Shown: piece after piece, positions 15,619 to 23,694 of the stretch
Numbering within the stretch: position 1 is the first letter of the stretch
How the letters are laid out: each line of letters begins with the position of its first letter
Assembly (NCBI GenBank): GCA_037388825.1
Contig: JARRJV010000002.1
Location: 1-54,032 of the forward strand
From: Acidiferrobacteraceae bacterium
GTDB lineage: Bacteria > Pseudomonadota > Gammaproteobacteria > Acidiferrobacterales > JAJDNE01
Reading direction: 5' to 3'
DNA: 54,032 bases
Translations under genes and position numbers: made by a program
Notes under the pieces: model-generated
What the model saw: the letters and a program-made list of their open reading frames with translations, nothing else
What the model was told of the DNA's origin: nothing
Database searches by the model: none

Positions 15619-17037
15619 TCATCTGATCTGGCGCTTCTCACCCTCGGTGTGGAAATCGTGCAGCATCGTCGTGGCTACAAACAGGGTCAGAAGCAGAAGC
15701 GATGGGTAGGTGACGTTGAGCCAGATGTGGTGGCGGTCGAAAAGGTACAGCGTGACCGCGATCAGGGCGGCGAAGCTGGCCGCCAGCACGGCGGCTCCAA
15801 CGCGGACCCCCGTACGGGGGAAAACAAAGGAGAGACCCACCCCCAACACCAGAAGGAGCAGAAGATTGACCAGCGTCATCCATCGCGGGCGCTGCATGAA
15901 ATCGTTGTTGATCAGATTCTGGATGATGGTGGCGCGCACCTCCACTCCCGGGAAGGCAGGGCTGTACGGGGTTACCCGGATATCACCGACGGATACGGCG
16001 GTGGATCCGAGCAACACGATCTTTCCCCTCAGTGTGTCGGGAGCAACCTTGTCCTGAAGTACATCGGCCGCCGACAGGGTCGGGAAGGTCTGCTGCGGAC
16101 CATAGTAATGTACCAGGGCGCGCCCCTCCTCATCGGTCGCGATCTTCAGGGTGCCGATCCGCAGACCGCGGATACCCGCGGCATCAGTGTCCAGAACCAG
16201 TTGCCCGTTTCCCAGAAACGCACGCACTGCCTGTACGTCCGCGGAGGGGTAGTAGGTCTTGTGGTAACGCAAGACCAGCGGCGTCCAGCGCAGGGTGCCG
16301 TCGGTATCCGGCATCGTGTTGATGTGCCCCGCGTAGAGACCGGCCTTCTGGATGGGCGGGATATTGGCATCCACACCAAAGACTTCGTACGGCAGGCCGA
16401 TGGCCGCCGGGTTTCCGCTATGACCGTGAACGACCGGCACGGCCGCGCCCCGAAGTTCGTCCTTGACCTGCTGTCGCGTCGCCTCATCTCGGTGACTGGC
16501 CTGGGATCTCGAAGTGAGGAATACCATGGAAAGGATGACCTTGCCGCTCTTGCGGATCGCAGCCGCGAGGGCCTCGTCACCGCCGGCAAACCGCTCCAGT
16601 TGGCGATACGCAGGAACCGAGGCGACCCGCGGTTGTTCCTTGTGCAGCTGATTTACCAGTCTGGAGAGCCTGGGGTTTTGCGCCTCGGGAAAGAAGATAT
16701 CCGAGGCGATGATTCTTGCGCCGTCCTGATCGATCCTGCGGATCAACTCCGCAAGGATGTTGCGATTCCACGGCCACCGACCGATCGCGTTCAGACTTTT
16801 TTCGTCGATGGTTACGATGGCCACGTCCCGGGCCGCAGCCGGGTCCTTCAGGGAGAGGAGGCGCGTGTCATAGGTCCGGTGTTCGATGGTATCGAGCAGA
16901 CTGCGGTCGCTGAACATGTCTCCGATGTAGATTGCGACGAAGAGCAGAGTCAGGCCGATCGCCACCCACTGAGAGGACAGGCGACCAATCGAGAATGAAG
17001 GAAAAGTCTGTCTGAGTTTTTCTAGTAGCGCGGCCAT
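15619..17037 (-). CDS. CHASE2-domain membrane protein lacking an effector domain
   Basis: 472 residues: one N-terminal membrane segment (about 24-42), a CHASE2 extracytoplasmic sensor of about 340 residues (DTRLLSLKDPAAARDVAIVTIDEKSL, GRWPWNR, DIFFPEA, GKIVLLGSTAVSVGD, PGVEVRATIIQNLI), then three membrane segments (about 390-460). It ends with HDFHTEGEKRQIR. In CHASE2 adenylate cyclases and kinases the same juxtamembrane helix (..EKRxIR) leads straight into the catalytic domain. Here a TGA follows at once, and the next 120 bases in that frame look nothing like a cyclase or kinase. It is therefore either a truncated receptor or a stand-alone sensor that works through a partner. It lies 140 bases upstream of argS. 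Confidence 0.88.
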   Translation of the reverse strand: MAALLEKLRQTFPSFSIGRLSSQWVAIGLTLLFVAIYIGDMFSDRSLLDTIEHRTYDTRLLSLKDPAAARDVAIVTIDEKSLNAIGRWPWNRNILAELIRRIDQDGARIIASDIFFPEAQNPRLSRLVNQLHKEQPRVASVPAYRQLERFAGGDEALAAAIRKSGKVILSMVFLTSRSQASHRDEATRQQVKDELRGAAVPVVHGHSGNPAAIGLPYEVFGVDANIPPIQKAGLYAGHINTMPDTDGTLRWTPLVLRYHKTYYPSADVQAVRAFLGNGQLVLDTDAAGIRGLRIGTLKIATDEEGRALVHYYGPQQTFPTLSAADVLQDKVAPDTLRGKIVLLGSTAVSVGDIRVTPYSPAFPGVEVRATIIQNLINNDFMQRPRWMTLVNLLLLLVLGVGLSFVFPRTGVRVGAAVLAASFAALIAVTLYLFDRHHIWLNVTYPSLLLLTLFVATTMLHDFHTEGEKRQIR

Positions 17038-17121
17038 GCGCGCGGCCTTATCCGGACCGTTATGGAGATCGCTGCGATTCTAGAGACAATTTCGAAGCCT
17101 GTCGAAGGCCCACAGCCGGTT

Positions 17122-17760
17122 CTAGCGTTCGCCGCCGCTTTCCTCCAGCAGGCGCAGCAGCTGTCGATGATCGGCGCGCCGCATCTGGCGACCGTCGATG
17201 GGGCTTAGGGGAGGCTCGCGCATGGCTGTCATCGTCAATACGGCCAGTTCCACCTGCACTTCTTCTGCATGGAAGAGAAAACTGGGTGCGTCTACATGAC
17301 GGGATCCGCTGAACCGGAGCCGACGGGTCTTCTGGTCGTACGGGATGCCCTGTTCATACAGAAAGTCGGCAACCGGTTCGGGTCCGTCGCTGCTCAAGTG
17401 CAGCTGAATCGGGCTGAAGGGCGTGATGGTACCGGACAGGACAGCACCGACGGCACGCGGGTTGAATTCGTGCAGGAACTCCATGGTCTGGCATGCGATG
17501 GCTCGCCATTTCTGAATGCGCCGGATATAGGCCTCGCGATGAAATACCACCAGGTGCTCGTGCAGGGCCCGTTCAATCTCTTCATTGGTTGGCAGCGATG
17601 CGGCTTCGGTCAGCCCCAGGCGGTGGGCTGCCTTGCGTTTGGCGGTCTGGTAGTCACGCACCCCGTCGTCCGCCAACATGCGGGCGGCGTCGGCGGCAAT
17701 ACGAAGGCGCTGGTGGATGGCCGGCCGATGATGCTCTCGATTTCGGCGCGGCCGGGCCAT
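17122..17760 (-). CDS. Conserved hypothetical protein coupled to mrcA (possible nucleotidyltransferase-like fold)
   Basis: 212 residues, soluble and rich in Arg and His at the N-terminus (MARPRRNREHHRPAI), with a helical first half (LAADAARMLADDGVRDYQTAKRKAAHRLG, LPTNEEIERALHEHL) and a mixed second half (VGAVLSGTITPFSPIQLHL, GIPYDQKTRRLRF). I recall homologues in Pseudomonas and Xanthomonas annotated variously as hypothetical, nucleotidyltransferase or, wrongly, MurC ligase. The GTITPFSPIQLHL stretch would fit a degenerate nucleotidyltransferase core, but no catalytic aspartates are convincing. Its ATG overlaps the mrcA stop (TGATG), so it is translated with the peptidoglycan synthase. Function unknown. 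Confidence 0.75.
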   Translation of the reverse strand: MARPRRNREHHRPAIHQRLRIAADAARMLADDGVRDYQTAKRKAAHRLGLTEAASLPTNEEIERALHEHLVVFHREAYIRRIQKWRAIACQTMEFLHEFNPRAVGAVLSGTITPFSPIQLHLSSDGPEPVADFLYEQGIPYDQKTRRLRFSGSRHVDAPSFLFHAEEVQVELAVLTMTAMREPPLSPIDGRQMRRADHRQLLRLLEESGGER

Positions 17761-20558
17761 CAGAACAGCCCCTGTAGGTCGTCGCTGGCGGGTTTCGGTG
17801 GAGGCGCCGGTGCGGTGCCGTCGGTTGCGGTGGTGGCCGGACCGGGTTGCGTGCCCGCGATGAAGTATTCCTTCACCGGCTTGTGCTCGTCATCTGGCGG
17901 TTGGTCCGTCACCGGCGTTTCACCAACAGCGGGATCGATGTCCTCGCTATCGTTGTTGTCCGACGCGCTGTCGTTCGCGGCTGTCTGGGTGGAATTGAAA
18001 CCGGGCTGGTCGGGGCTGGAAGTCTGGTCGGCGACCGGACCGACATAGTCGCCGGTGACCGGGTCGATCATTTCCTCGACGACATCGTCCGGTTTCACCA
18101 ACTTGGTTTCCGGCTTTTCTTTCAGGGCCACCCGCATGTAGTCCATCCAGATTGGCAAAGCTGCCCGGGCGCCGGATTCGTGTCGACCCAGAGTAGCGGG
18201 CTGATCGAAACCGACCCACGCGGTGGTGACCACGTCGCCGTTGAAGCCGGAGAACCACGCATCGTTGAAATCGTTCGTGGTGCCCGTCTTGCCGGCAAGG
18301 TCTTCACGTTTGAGCGCCTTTGCCCGCTGTCCGGTGCCATGCTGAATCACATCCCGGAGTATGGTGGTCATGATAAAGGCATTCTCGGGCGAGATCACCT
18401 CCGGTGCGTAGCGCGGCTTGATCTCGATTGTAGGCAGGGGTTCGCCCTCCCGGACCGGCGGGAAAGTAACGACTTCCGGAGCCGGTGCAACACTGGCGGC
18501 CGCCGGGAGTGCATCCTGAGGCGTCCGCGCCTTTGCCTGGGTGCCGGTGTTGGCCGGTGCCGCCGGCTCGCCACTGGCGTTGGCCACGGGGGGTGGCGAG
18601 TCGAGATAGGGTTTCGGGGTTTCCTTACAGGTCTTGCAGACGACCAGCGGATTGGTCTGTTCCAGTACGTGGCCTTCCGCGTCTTCCACACGGGTAATGA
18701 AGTACGGCTTGATGAGATACCCGCCATTGGCAAACACGGAGAATGCGGACACGACTTGCAGCGGCGTGAGCGAGGCATTACCCAGCGCGAGCGAAAGATT
18801 TGCCGGCAGCTCCTGTGCGTTGAAACCGAAGCGCGACAAGTAATTCACCGCATACTCGGGACCAATGGCCCGCAACAGGCGCACAGAAACCAGATTCAAT
18901 GACTTGATCAGGGCGATGCGCAACCGGGTTGGGCCAAAGAACTTGCCGCTGTAGTTCTCTGGCTTCCATTGGGTCTCCAGGTTTGCGTCCTCAATGACGA
19001 TGGGTGCACCGCTGATCCGGCTTGCCGCCGTGAAGCCCTTGTTCAGGGCGGCCGAATAGATGAATGGTTTGATGTTGGAACCCGGTTGGCGTTGCGCCTG
19101 GGTAATACGATTGAACTTGCTCTCGTTGAAGTCAAAACCGCCGCTGAGTGCAAGGATCGCCCCGTCGCTCGGACGCAAGGACACAATGGCGCCGGAAACC
19201 TCGGGTACCTGGGACAACAGCCAGTTTCCCTTGGCGTCAGTATCGAGATAGATCACATCACCGACCCGAAGGATGTTTCTCGCCTTCTTCGGCGGAGAGC
19301 CCACAAGGTTTCGTGTGCGATAGCGACGGGCCCACGCCATGCCCTTCCAGTCGATGTTCGCGACATAGCCGTCCTGGGTATAGGCGACCGCCTGCTTGTC
19401 CCCCACGAGAAGGGTCAGGGCCGGGACCAGGCCGCCCACCTGATGGTAGCCCTTGAGAAGATCGTCGTAGGCATCCTTGTCCGCGTTTCGGGGAAGCGAG
19501 ACGTGACCGGCCGGGCCGCGATAGCCGTGGCGATGGTCATAGGCGATGATGCCGTCGTGAAGTGCCTGGTTTGCGGCTTTCTGGTTTTCCGCACGAATCG
19601 TTGTGTGGATATTGAATCCGCCGGCATAGGATTTCTCCGCATACGCCCGGTACATGTACTGCCGGACCATCTCCGCCACGTACGGTGCCTTCACAGCGTA
19701 TTCGAAGTCATGTTTGCTCGCCGTGACCGGCGCCTTCAGCGCCTGCTCGAGTTGGGTTTCGTCGATGTATTGCAGCTTGGCCATCCGGTGCAGCACATAG
19801 GCCCGGCGCTCGAGTGCCTGGTCGGGGTTGCTCACCGGGTTGTTGCGCGAAGGTGCCTTGGGTAGCCCGGCGAGCATGGCCATTTGCGGCAGGGTAAGCT
19901 CATCCAGCGACTTGCCGTAGTAGACCTGGGCCGCGGCCGCGAAGCCATAGGCGCGATGGCCGAGAAAGATCTTGTTGAGGTAGAGCTCGAGAATCTCGTC
20001 CTTGCTCAACTGGTATTCAAGCTTGAACGCGAGCAGCATTTCCTTCAGCTTGCGGGTATAGGTTCGTTCCGGGCTCAGGAAGAAATTGCGCGCCACCTGC
20101 ATCGTGATGGTGCTGGCGCCCTGGCCGCGGCGGCCAGTGATGATATTGGTGATGGCGGCGCGCGCGATTCCCGGAAAATCCACACCCCAGTGGTGGTAGA
20201 ACTGGTCATCCTCGGCCGCCAGCACCGCGTGGATCAGCTGCTTCGGCACCTCATCGATCGATACCGGTATACGCCGTTCTTCCCCGAATTCGCCCAGAAG
20301 GCGCCCTTCCGCGGAATAGATGCGCATGGGTACTTTGAGGTGCTCTTCGGCCAGGTTGCTGACCGGGGGAAGGGTGGGGACCAGCAGCAGGATCACGATC
20401 AGGCCGGCAATCGTGCCGGCGCCGGCGAGATAGAGGGAAATCCGCAGAAGGCGCCGCAAAACAGGGTGCTTGGGCGATACCCGGGTTTCGGGGTCGAGCG
20501 GGCCGAAGCCGGCGGCTAGCTGCTTGTCCGTCCGCTTGCTACGACTTATCCATCTCAT
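17760..20558 (-). CDS. mrcA: Penicillin-binding protein 1A (bifunctional peptidoglycan synthase)
   Basis: 932 residues: membrane anchor about 37-61, GT51 glycosyltransferase about 75-250 (catalytic Glu116 in EDDQFYHHWG, then GASTITMQVARNFFLSPERTYTRKL), the PBP1A OB-like insert, and the transpeptidase with Ser494-x-x-Lys497 (PGSNIKPF), an SLN-type second motif and KTGTT from Lys757. A long acidic and proline-rich C-terminal tail follows. It polymerises and cross-links peptidoglycan. It is divergent from pilMNOPQ, the conserved order in Pseudomonas and relatives. No Shine-Dalgarno is visible before the ATG. Confidence 0.96.
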   Translation of the reverse strand: MRWISRSKRTDKQLAAGFGPLDPETRVSPKHPVLRRLLRISLYLAGAGTIAGLIVILLLVPTLPPVSNLAEEHLKVPMRIYSAEGRLLGEFGEERRIPVSIDEVPKQLIHAVLAAEDDQFYHHWGVDFPGIARAAITNIITGRRGQGASTITMQVARNFFLSPERTYTRKLKEMLLAFKLEYQLSKDEILELYLNKIFLGHRAYGFAAAAQVYYGKSLDELTLPQMAMLAGLPKAPSRNNPVSNPDQALERRAYVLHRMAKLQYIDETQLEQALKAPVTASKHDFEYAVKAPYVAEMVRQYMYRAYAEKSYAGGFNIHTTIRAENQKAANQALHDGIIAYDHRHGYRGPAGHVSLPRNADKDAYDDLLKGYHQVGGLVPALTLLVGDKQAVAYTQDGYVANIDWKGMAWARRYRTRNLVGSPPKKARNILRVGDVIYLDTDAKGNWLLSQVPEVSGAIVSLRPSDGAILALSGGFDFNESKFNRITQAQRQPGSNIKPFIYSAALNKGFTAASRISGAPIVIEDANLETQWKPENYSGKFFGPTRLRIALIKSLNLVSVRLLRAIGPEYAVNYLSRFGFNAQELPANLSLALGNASLTPLQVVSAFSVFANGGYLIKPYFITRVEDAEGHVLEQTNPLVVCKTCKETPKPYLDSPPPVANASGEPAAPANTGTQAKARTPQDALPAAASVAPAPEVVTFPPVREGEPLPTIEIKPRYAPEVISPENAFIMTTILRDVIQHGTGQRAKALKREDLAGKTGTTNDFNDAWFSGFNGDVVTTAWVGFDQPATLGRHESGARAALPIWMDYMRVALKEKPETKLVKPDDVVEEMIDPVTGDYVGPVADQTSSPDQPGFNSTQTAANDSASDNNDSEDIDPAVGETPVTDQPPDDEHKPVKEYFIAGTQPGPATTATDGTAPAPPPKPASDDLQGLF

Positions 20559-20687
20559 ACTCGGCAGGCGCCCAGGGTACTACTCTTGTCGGTGGGGCCG
20601 GCGCACGGGGCGGGCCGACCAGGGAGATCAGGCGGCCAAGTATATAGCCAAAACCATTGATCCTTAAAGCGTCCTTGGTTTTTCTGT

Positions 20688-20714
20688 TTGTCTTCGTCTA
20701 TATTTGAGTATAGT
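20688..20714 (+). promoter_or_regulatory. Probable sigma-70 promoter of the pil operon
   Basis: TATAGT (20709-20714, five of six of TATAAT) is preceded after 15 bases by TTGTCT, or after 16 by TTTGTC, inside an AT-rich patch that stands out from the GC-rich surroundings. The pilM GTG is about 50 bases downstream of the expected start, with AAGGA at 20758-20762. Confidence 0.5.
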
Positions 20715-20772
20715 ATTTAATCCAGAGGGACATGTATCTCTCGTAAGGCTATGATTTAGAAGGATAAAAAAC

Positions 20773-21858
20773 GTGCCGAGCCTGGCAGATATATTCAAGA
20801 AAAAGCGCCCGCCGCTTATTGGAATCGATATCAGCGCCTCTTCCGTCAAGGTGCTGGAGTTGAGCCGTAGTGGCGAGCACTTCCGCGTGGAGCGCTACGC
20901 CGTGGAGCCGCTGCCCCAGAACGCGGTGGTCGAGCATGCGATCACCGAGGTCGAGCAGGTGGCGGATGCGGTGCGTCGGGCGGTCAAGCGCAGCGGTACC
21001 AAGACCCGCAATGCGGCCGTGGCCGTGGCCGGCGCCCATGTGATTACCAAGACCCTGAAGGTTCCGTCGGAGCTTTCCGAGGTTGAACTCCAGGGTCAGA
21101 TCGAAATGGAAGCGGATCATTATATTCCGTACCCCCTGGACGAGGTGAATCTCGATTGGCAGGTTCTGGACATCCCGCAGTCCCCGTCGGAAGAGGGTGC
21201 GGAGGAAGAGGCGGTTCTCCTCGCCGCCTGCCGCAAGGAAATCGTGGACGACTACGTAGCCGTGATCGAGAGCTCGGGGCTGAAGGCCTCCGTGGTGGAT
21301 ATCGAAACCTATGCCATGGAGAACGCCTACGGGCTGATTTCCCAGCACATGCCAGGAGCCGGGATGGAAAAGGCCGTTGCCGTGATGGATATCGGATCGA
21401 CCACGACCAACATCAACGTGATGCACAACAACCGCTCAATCTATACGCGCGACCATACCTTTGGCGGTCGGCAGTTGACGGAAGAGATCCAGCGCCGCTA
21501 CGGACTTTCCTACGAAGAGGCGGGCCTGGCCAAGAAACAGGGTGGCTTGCCGGATAACTACCAGACCGATGTACTGCGGCCGTTCATGGAGGCCCTGTGT
21601 CAGGAAGTGATGCGGGCGCTACAGTTCTTCTATTCCTCCAGTACCTTCAACAGTGTCGATCAGGTTCTGTTGGCCGGCGGATGTGCGCAGATTCCCGGAG
21701 TCGAAGAACTGGTCAGTGCACGCACCGGAATTCCGACCATGGTGGCGAATCCTTTCACCAGCATGTCGCTTGCGTCCCGTGTCAAACCCCAGGTTCTCAG
21801 TAATGACGCGCCGTCCCTGATGATTACCTGTGGCCTGGCCATGCGGAGTTTTGACTGA
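20773..21858 (+). CDS. pilM: Type IV pilus assembly protein PilM
   Basis: A 361-residue actin-like ATPase of the FtsA/PilM family beginning at GTG 20773 (MPSLADIFKKKRPPLIGIDISASSVKVLEL). Phosphate-binding loops are seen in GIDISASSVK and VMDIGSTTTNINV. PilM sits on the cytoplasmic face and binds the N-terminus of PilN, linking the alignment complex to the motor. First gene of pilMNOPQ, with a 1-base stop/start overlap to pilN. Confidence 0.96.
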   Translation: MPSLADIFKKKRPPLIGIDISASSVKVLELSRSGEHFRVERYAVEPLPQNAVVEHAITEVEQVADAVRRAVKRSGTKTRNAAVAVAGAHVITKTLKVPSELSEVELQGQIEMEADHYIPYPLDEVNLDWQVLDIPQSPSEEGAEEEAVLLAACRKEIVDDYVAVIESSGLKASVVDIETYAMENAYGLISQHMPGAGMEKAVAVMDIGSTTTNINVMHNNRSIYTRDHTFGGRQLTEEIQRRYGLSYEEAGLAKKQGGLPDNYQTDVLRPFMEALCQEVMRALQFFYSSSTFNSVDQVLLAGGCAQIPGVEELVSARTGIPTMVANPFTSMSLASRVKPQVLSNDAPSLMITCGLAMRSFD

Positions 21859-22481
21859 TGACGACCCGCGTCAATCTGTTGCCCTGGCGCGATATGCGTC
21901 GAAAGGAGCAGGACCGCCAGCTCCTGAGTATCGGCATCTTTGCGTGGCTGTTGATGGGCCTGGTTGTCTTTTACGGCCACCATCAGGTTACGACGCTGAT
22001 CGAGGGGCAGCAGGCACGGAACAAGTACCTCCACACCCAAATCGCGGACCTGGACAAGGTTATTGCCAAGATCAAGGACATCAAAAAGCAGCGTTCGGCC
22101 CTCGTAAATCGTATGGGCGTCATCTACAAGTTGCAGTCCGATCGTACCCGCATGGTGCACATCATGGATGCGCTCGCTCGCACGCTGCCGGAAGGTGTCT
22201 ATTACAAATCGATGAAGCAGAGCGGCAACAACCTCATTCTCACGGGAGGCGCGCAATCGAATGCCCGCATTGCCGCCCTTCTTCGTAATTTCGAGGGATC
22301 CCAGTGGTTCGCGAACCCGAACCTGAAGGTGGTCAATGTCGTACACAAGGGCAGTTCGCGCATCAGCAATTTCAATCTGACAGTCACCCAGTTGAGCGAG
22401 GCAAAGGACCAAACCAAGAAGAAGGAAGAGGAAAAGAAGGAGCAGAAAAAGAAACCGGCAAAGAAGGGTAAGCGCTCGTGA
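21858..22481 (+). CDS. pilN: Type IV pilus alignment protein PilN
   Basis: 207 residues, starting with the PilM-binding motif MTTRVNLLPWRDMRRKEQDRQ (INLLPWR type), then one membrane segment (about 26-46), a coiled coil and a periplasmic ferredoxin-like domain. The C-terminus is a lysine/glutamate-rich tail of about 30 residues (TKKKEEEKKEQKKK...). PilN pairs with PilO in the inner-membrane alignment complex. pilO begins with GTG inside its stop (GTGA). Confidence 0.95.
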   Translation: MTTRVNLLPWRDMRRKEQDRQLLSIGIFAWLLMGLVVFYGHHQVTTLIEGQQARNKYLHTQIADLDKVIAKIKDIKKQRSALVNRMGVIYKLQSDRTRMVHIMDALARTLPEGVYYKSMKQSGNNLILTGGAQSNARIAALLRNFEGSQWFANPNLKVVNVVHKGSSRISNFNLTVTQLSEAKDQTKKKEEEKKEQKKKPAKKGKRS

Positions 22482-23131
22482 AGATCGATCTCAACCAGAA
22501 ATGGGCGGAACTTCAGGCCGTAGATTGGAACGATTTTTCGGCATGGCCGTTTTTTATCAAGGTCACGGGGGTCTTCCTGATCTGCGTGGCAATCCTGATC
22601 GGTGGCTTCTACTTCATCATCAGTGGCGAGCTTGATGACTACGCCCGGGCGCAAAAACAGGAAGAGTCTCTCAAGAGCACTTTCATGAACAAGAAGGCCC
22701 TGGCGATCAATCTGCCGGCGTATCAGAAGCAGATGGAGATCATGAACCAGACTTTCGGCAGTTTGCTGAGGCAGCTGCCCAATTCTACCGAGGTCCCGTC
22801 GCTGCTCGTGGATATCACCCAGGCGGGGCTCGGACGGGGGCTAACCTTCAGCCTGTTCAAACCAGGCAATGAATCGAAGAAGGGCTTCTACGCCGAGTTG
22901 CCCATCAATATCAAGGTTTCCGGCACCTATCATGAGTTGGCCGGATTCGTAAGCGATGTGGCTGCGTTGCCCCGGATTGTGACGATTACAAACGTGCAAA
23001 TCGGGCACAAGGGCAAGACCGGCTCGACCCTGAACATGACCGCGCAGGCGCATACCTACCGGTATCTTCGTCCCGGTGAGGCACCACCGGCCAAGAAGAA
23101 GCGGGGCAGGAGAGGTCGCCGTCGGCGGTAG
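22478..23131 (+). CDS. pilO: Type IV pilus alignment protein PilO
   Basis: 217 residues from GTG 22478: a cytoplasmic N-terminus, one membrane segment (about 27-47, FFIKVTGVFLICVAILIGGFYFII), a coiled coil (QKQEESLKSTFMNKKALA) and a periplasmic domain ending FVSDVAALPRIVTITNV. The C-terminus is strongly basic (PAKKKRGRRGRRRR), which is more than is usual in the family. It forms heterodimers with PilN. Confidence 0.95.
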   Translation: MKIDLNQKWAELQAVDWNDFSAWPFFIKVTGVFLICVAILIGGFYFIISGELDDYARAQKQEESLKSTFMNKKALAINLPAYQKQMEIMNQTFGSLLRQLPNSTEVPSLLVDITQAGLGRGLTFSLFKPGNESKKGFYAELPINIKVSGTYHELAGFVSDVAALPRIVTITNVQIGHKGKTGSTLNMTAQAHTYRYLRPGEAPPAKKKRGRRGRRRR

Positions 23132-23137
23132 GGCGAG

Positions 23138-23677
23138 ATGATTATGAAGAAGCAACTTACGCCAATAATGATGCTGTTCCTGCTCGCTGCCTGTAGCAGC
23201 GGGAACACGGACGACCTGCAGCGCTTCGTCAAGGATGCCTACAAGGATCAAAAACCTCGAATCGAGTCCATGCCCGAGGTGAAGGTGCAGGAAAAATTTG
23301 CGTATTCGGCAAGCAGCCTTCCGGATCCCTTCTCCACAGCAAATCTGTCCGGGGGCGCATCCAACGTTGCCCTGGACAACAGCAATGACAACGGACCGCG
23401 ACCGGACCCGACGCGTGTCAAGGAGCCTCTGGAGGACTACTCACTGGCTTCCCTGGCCATGGTGGGGACGCTGAAACGCAAGAACACCATGTACGGAATC
23501 ATCAAGGTTACCGTCGGCGACGGGGATGTATACAAGGTGAAGGTGGGAGACCACATGGGGCGCAATTTCGGAATGATTACGAAAATCAGCAACGACCAGA
23601 TTACCCTGGTCGAACTTGTGAAAAGCGCCCTCGGGGGATGGGTGGAGAAGGAAACTTCTCTGCAACTTAAAGAATAA
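23138..23677 (+). CDS. pilP: Type IV pilus lipoprotein PilP
   Basis: 179 residues with a lipoprotein signal (MKKQLTPIMMLFLLAAC, lipobox LAAC) and a C-terminal HR-type beta domain (DYSLASLAMVGTLKRKNTMYGII ... VGDHMGRNFGMITKIS). PilP connects the PilNO complex to the secretin PilQ across the periplasm. Two in-frame ATGs, 23138 and 23144; the second is better spaced from the GGCGAG sequence, so the protein may be 177 residues. Confidence 0.94.
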   Translation: MIMKKQLTPIMMLFLLAACSSGNTDDLQRFVKDAYKDQKPRIESMPEVKVQEKFAYSASSLPDPFSTANLSGGASNVALDNSNDNGPRPDPTRVKEPLEDYSLASLAMVGTLKRKNTMYGIIKVTVGDGDVYKVKVGDHMGRNFGMITKISNDQITLVELVKSALGGWVEKETSLQLKE

Positions 23678-23694
23678 GACCAGGGGTCAGGCCT

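Noticed and set aside
15649-16998. 449-residue open frame opposite the CHASE2 gene
   Set aside because: The CHASE2 frame has domain motifs and membrane segments; this one has neither.
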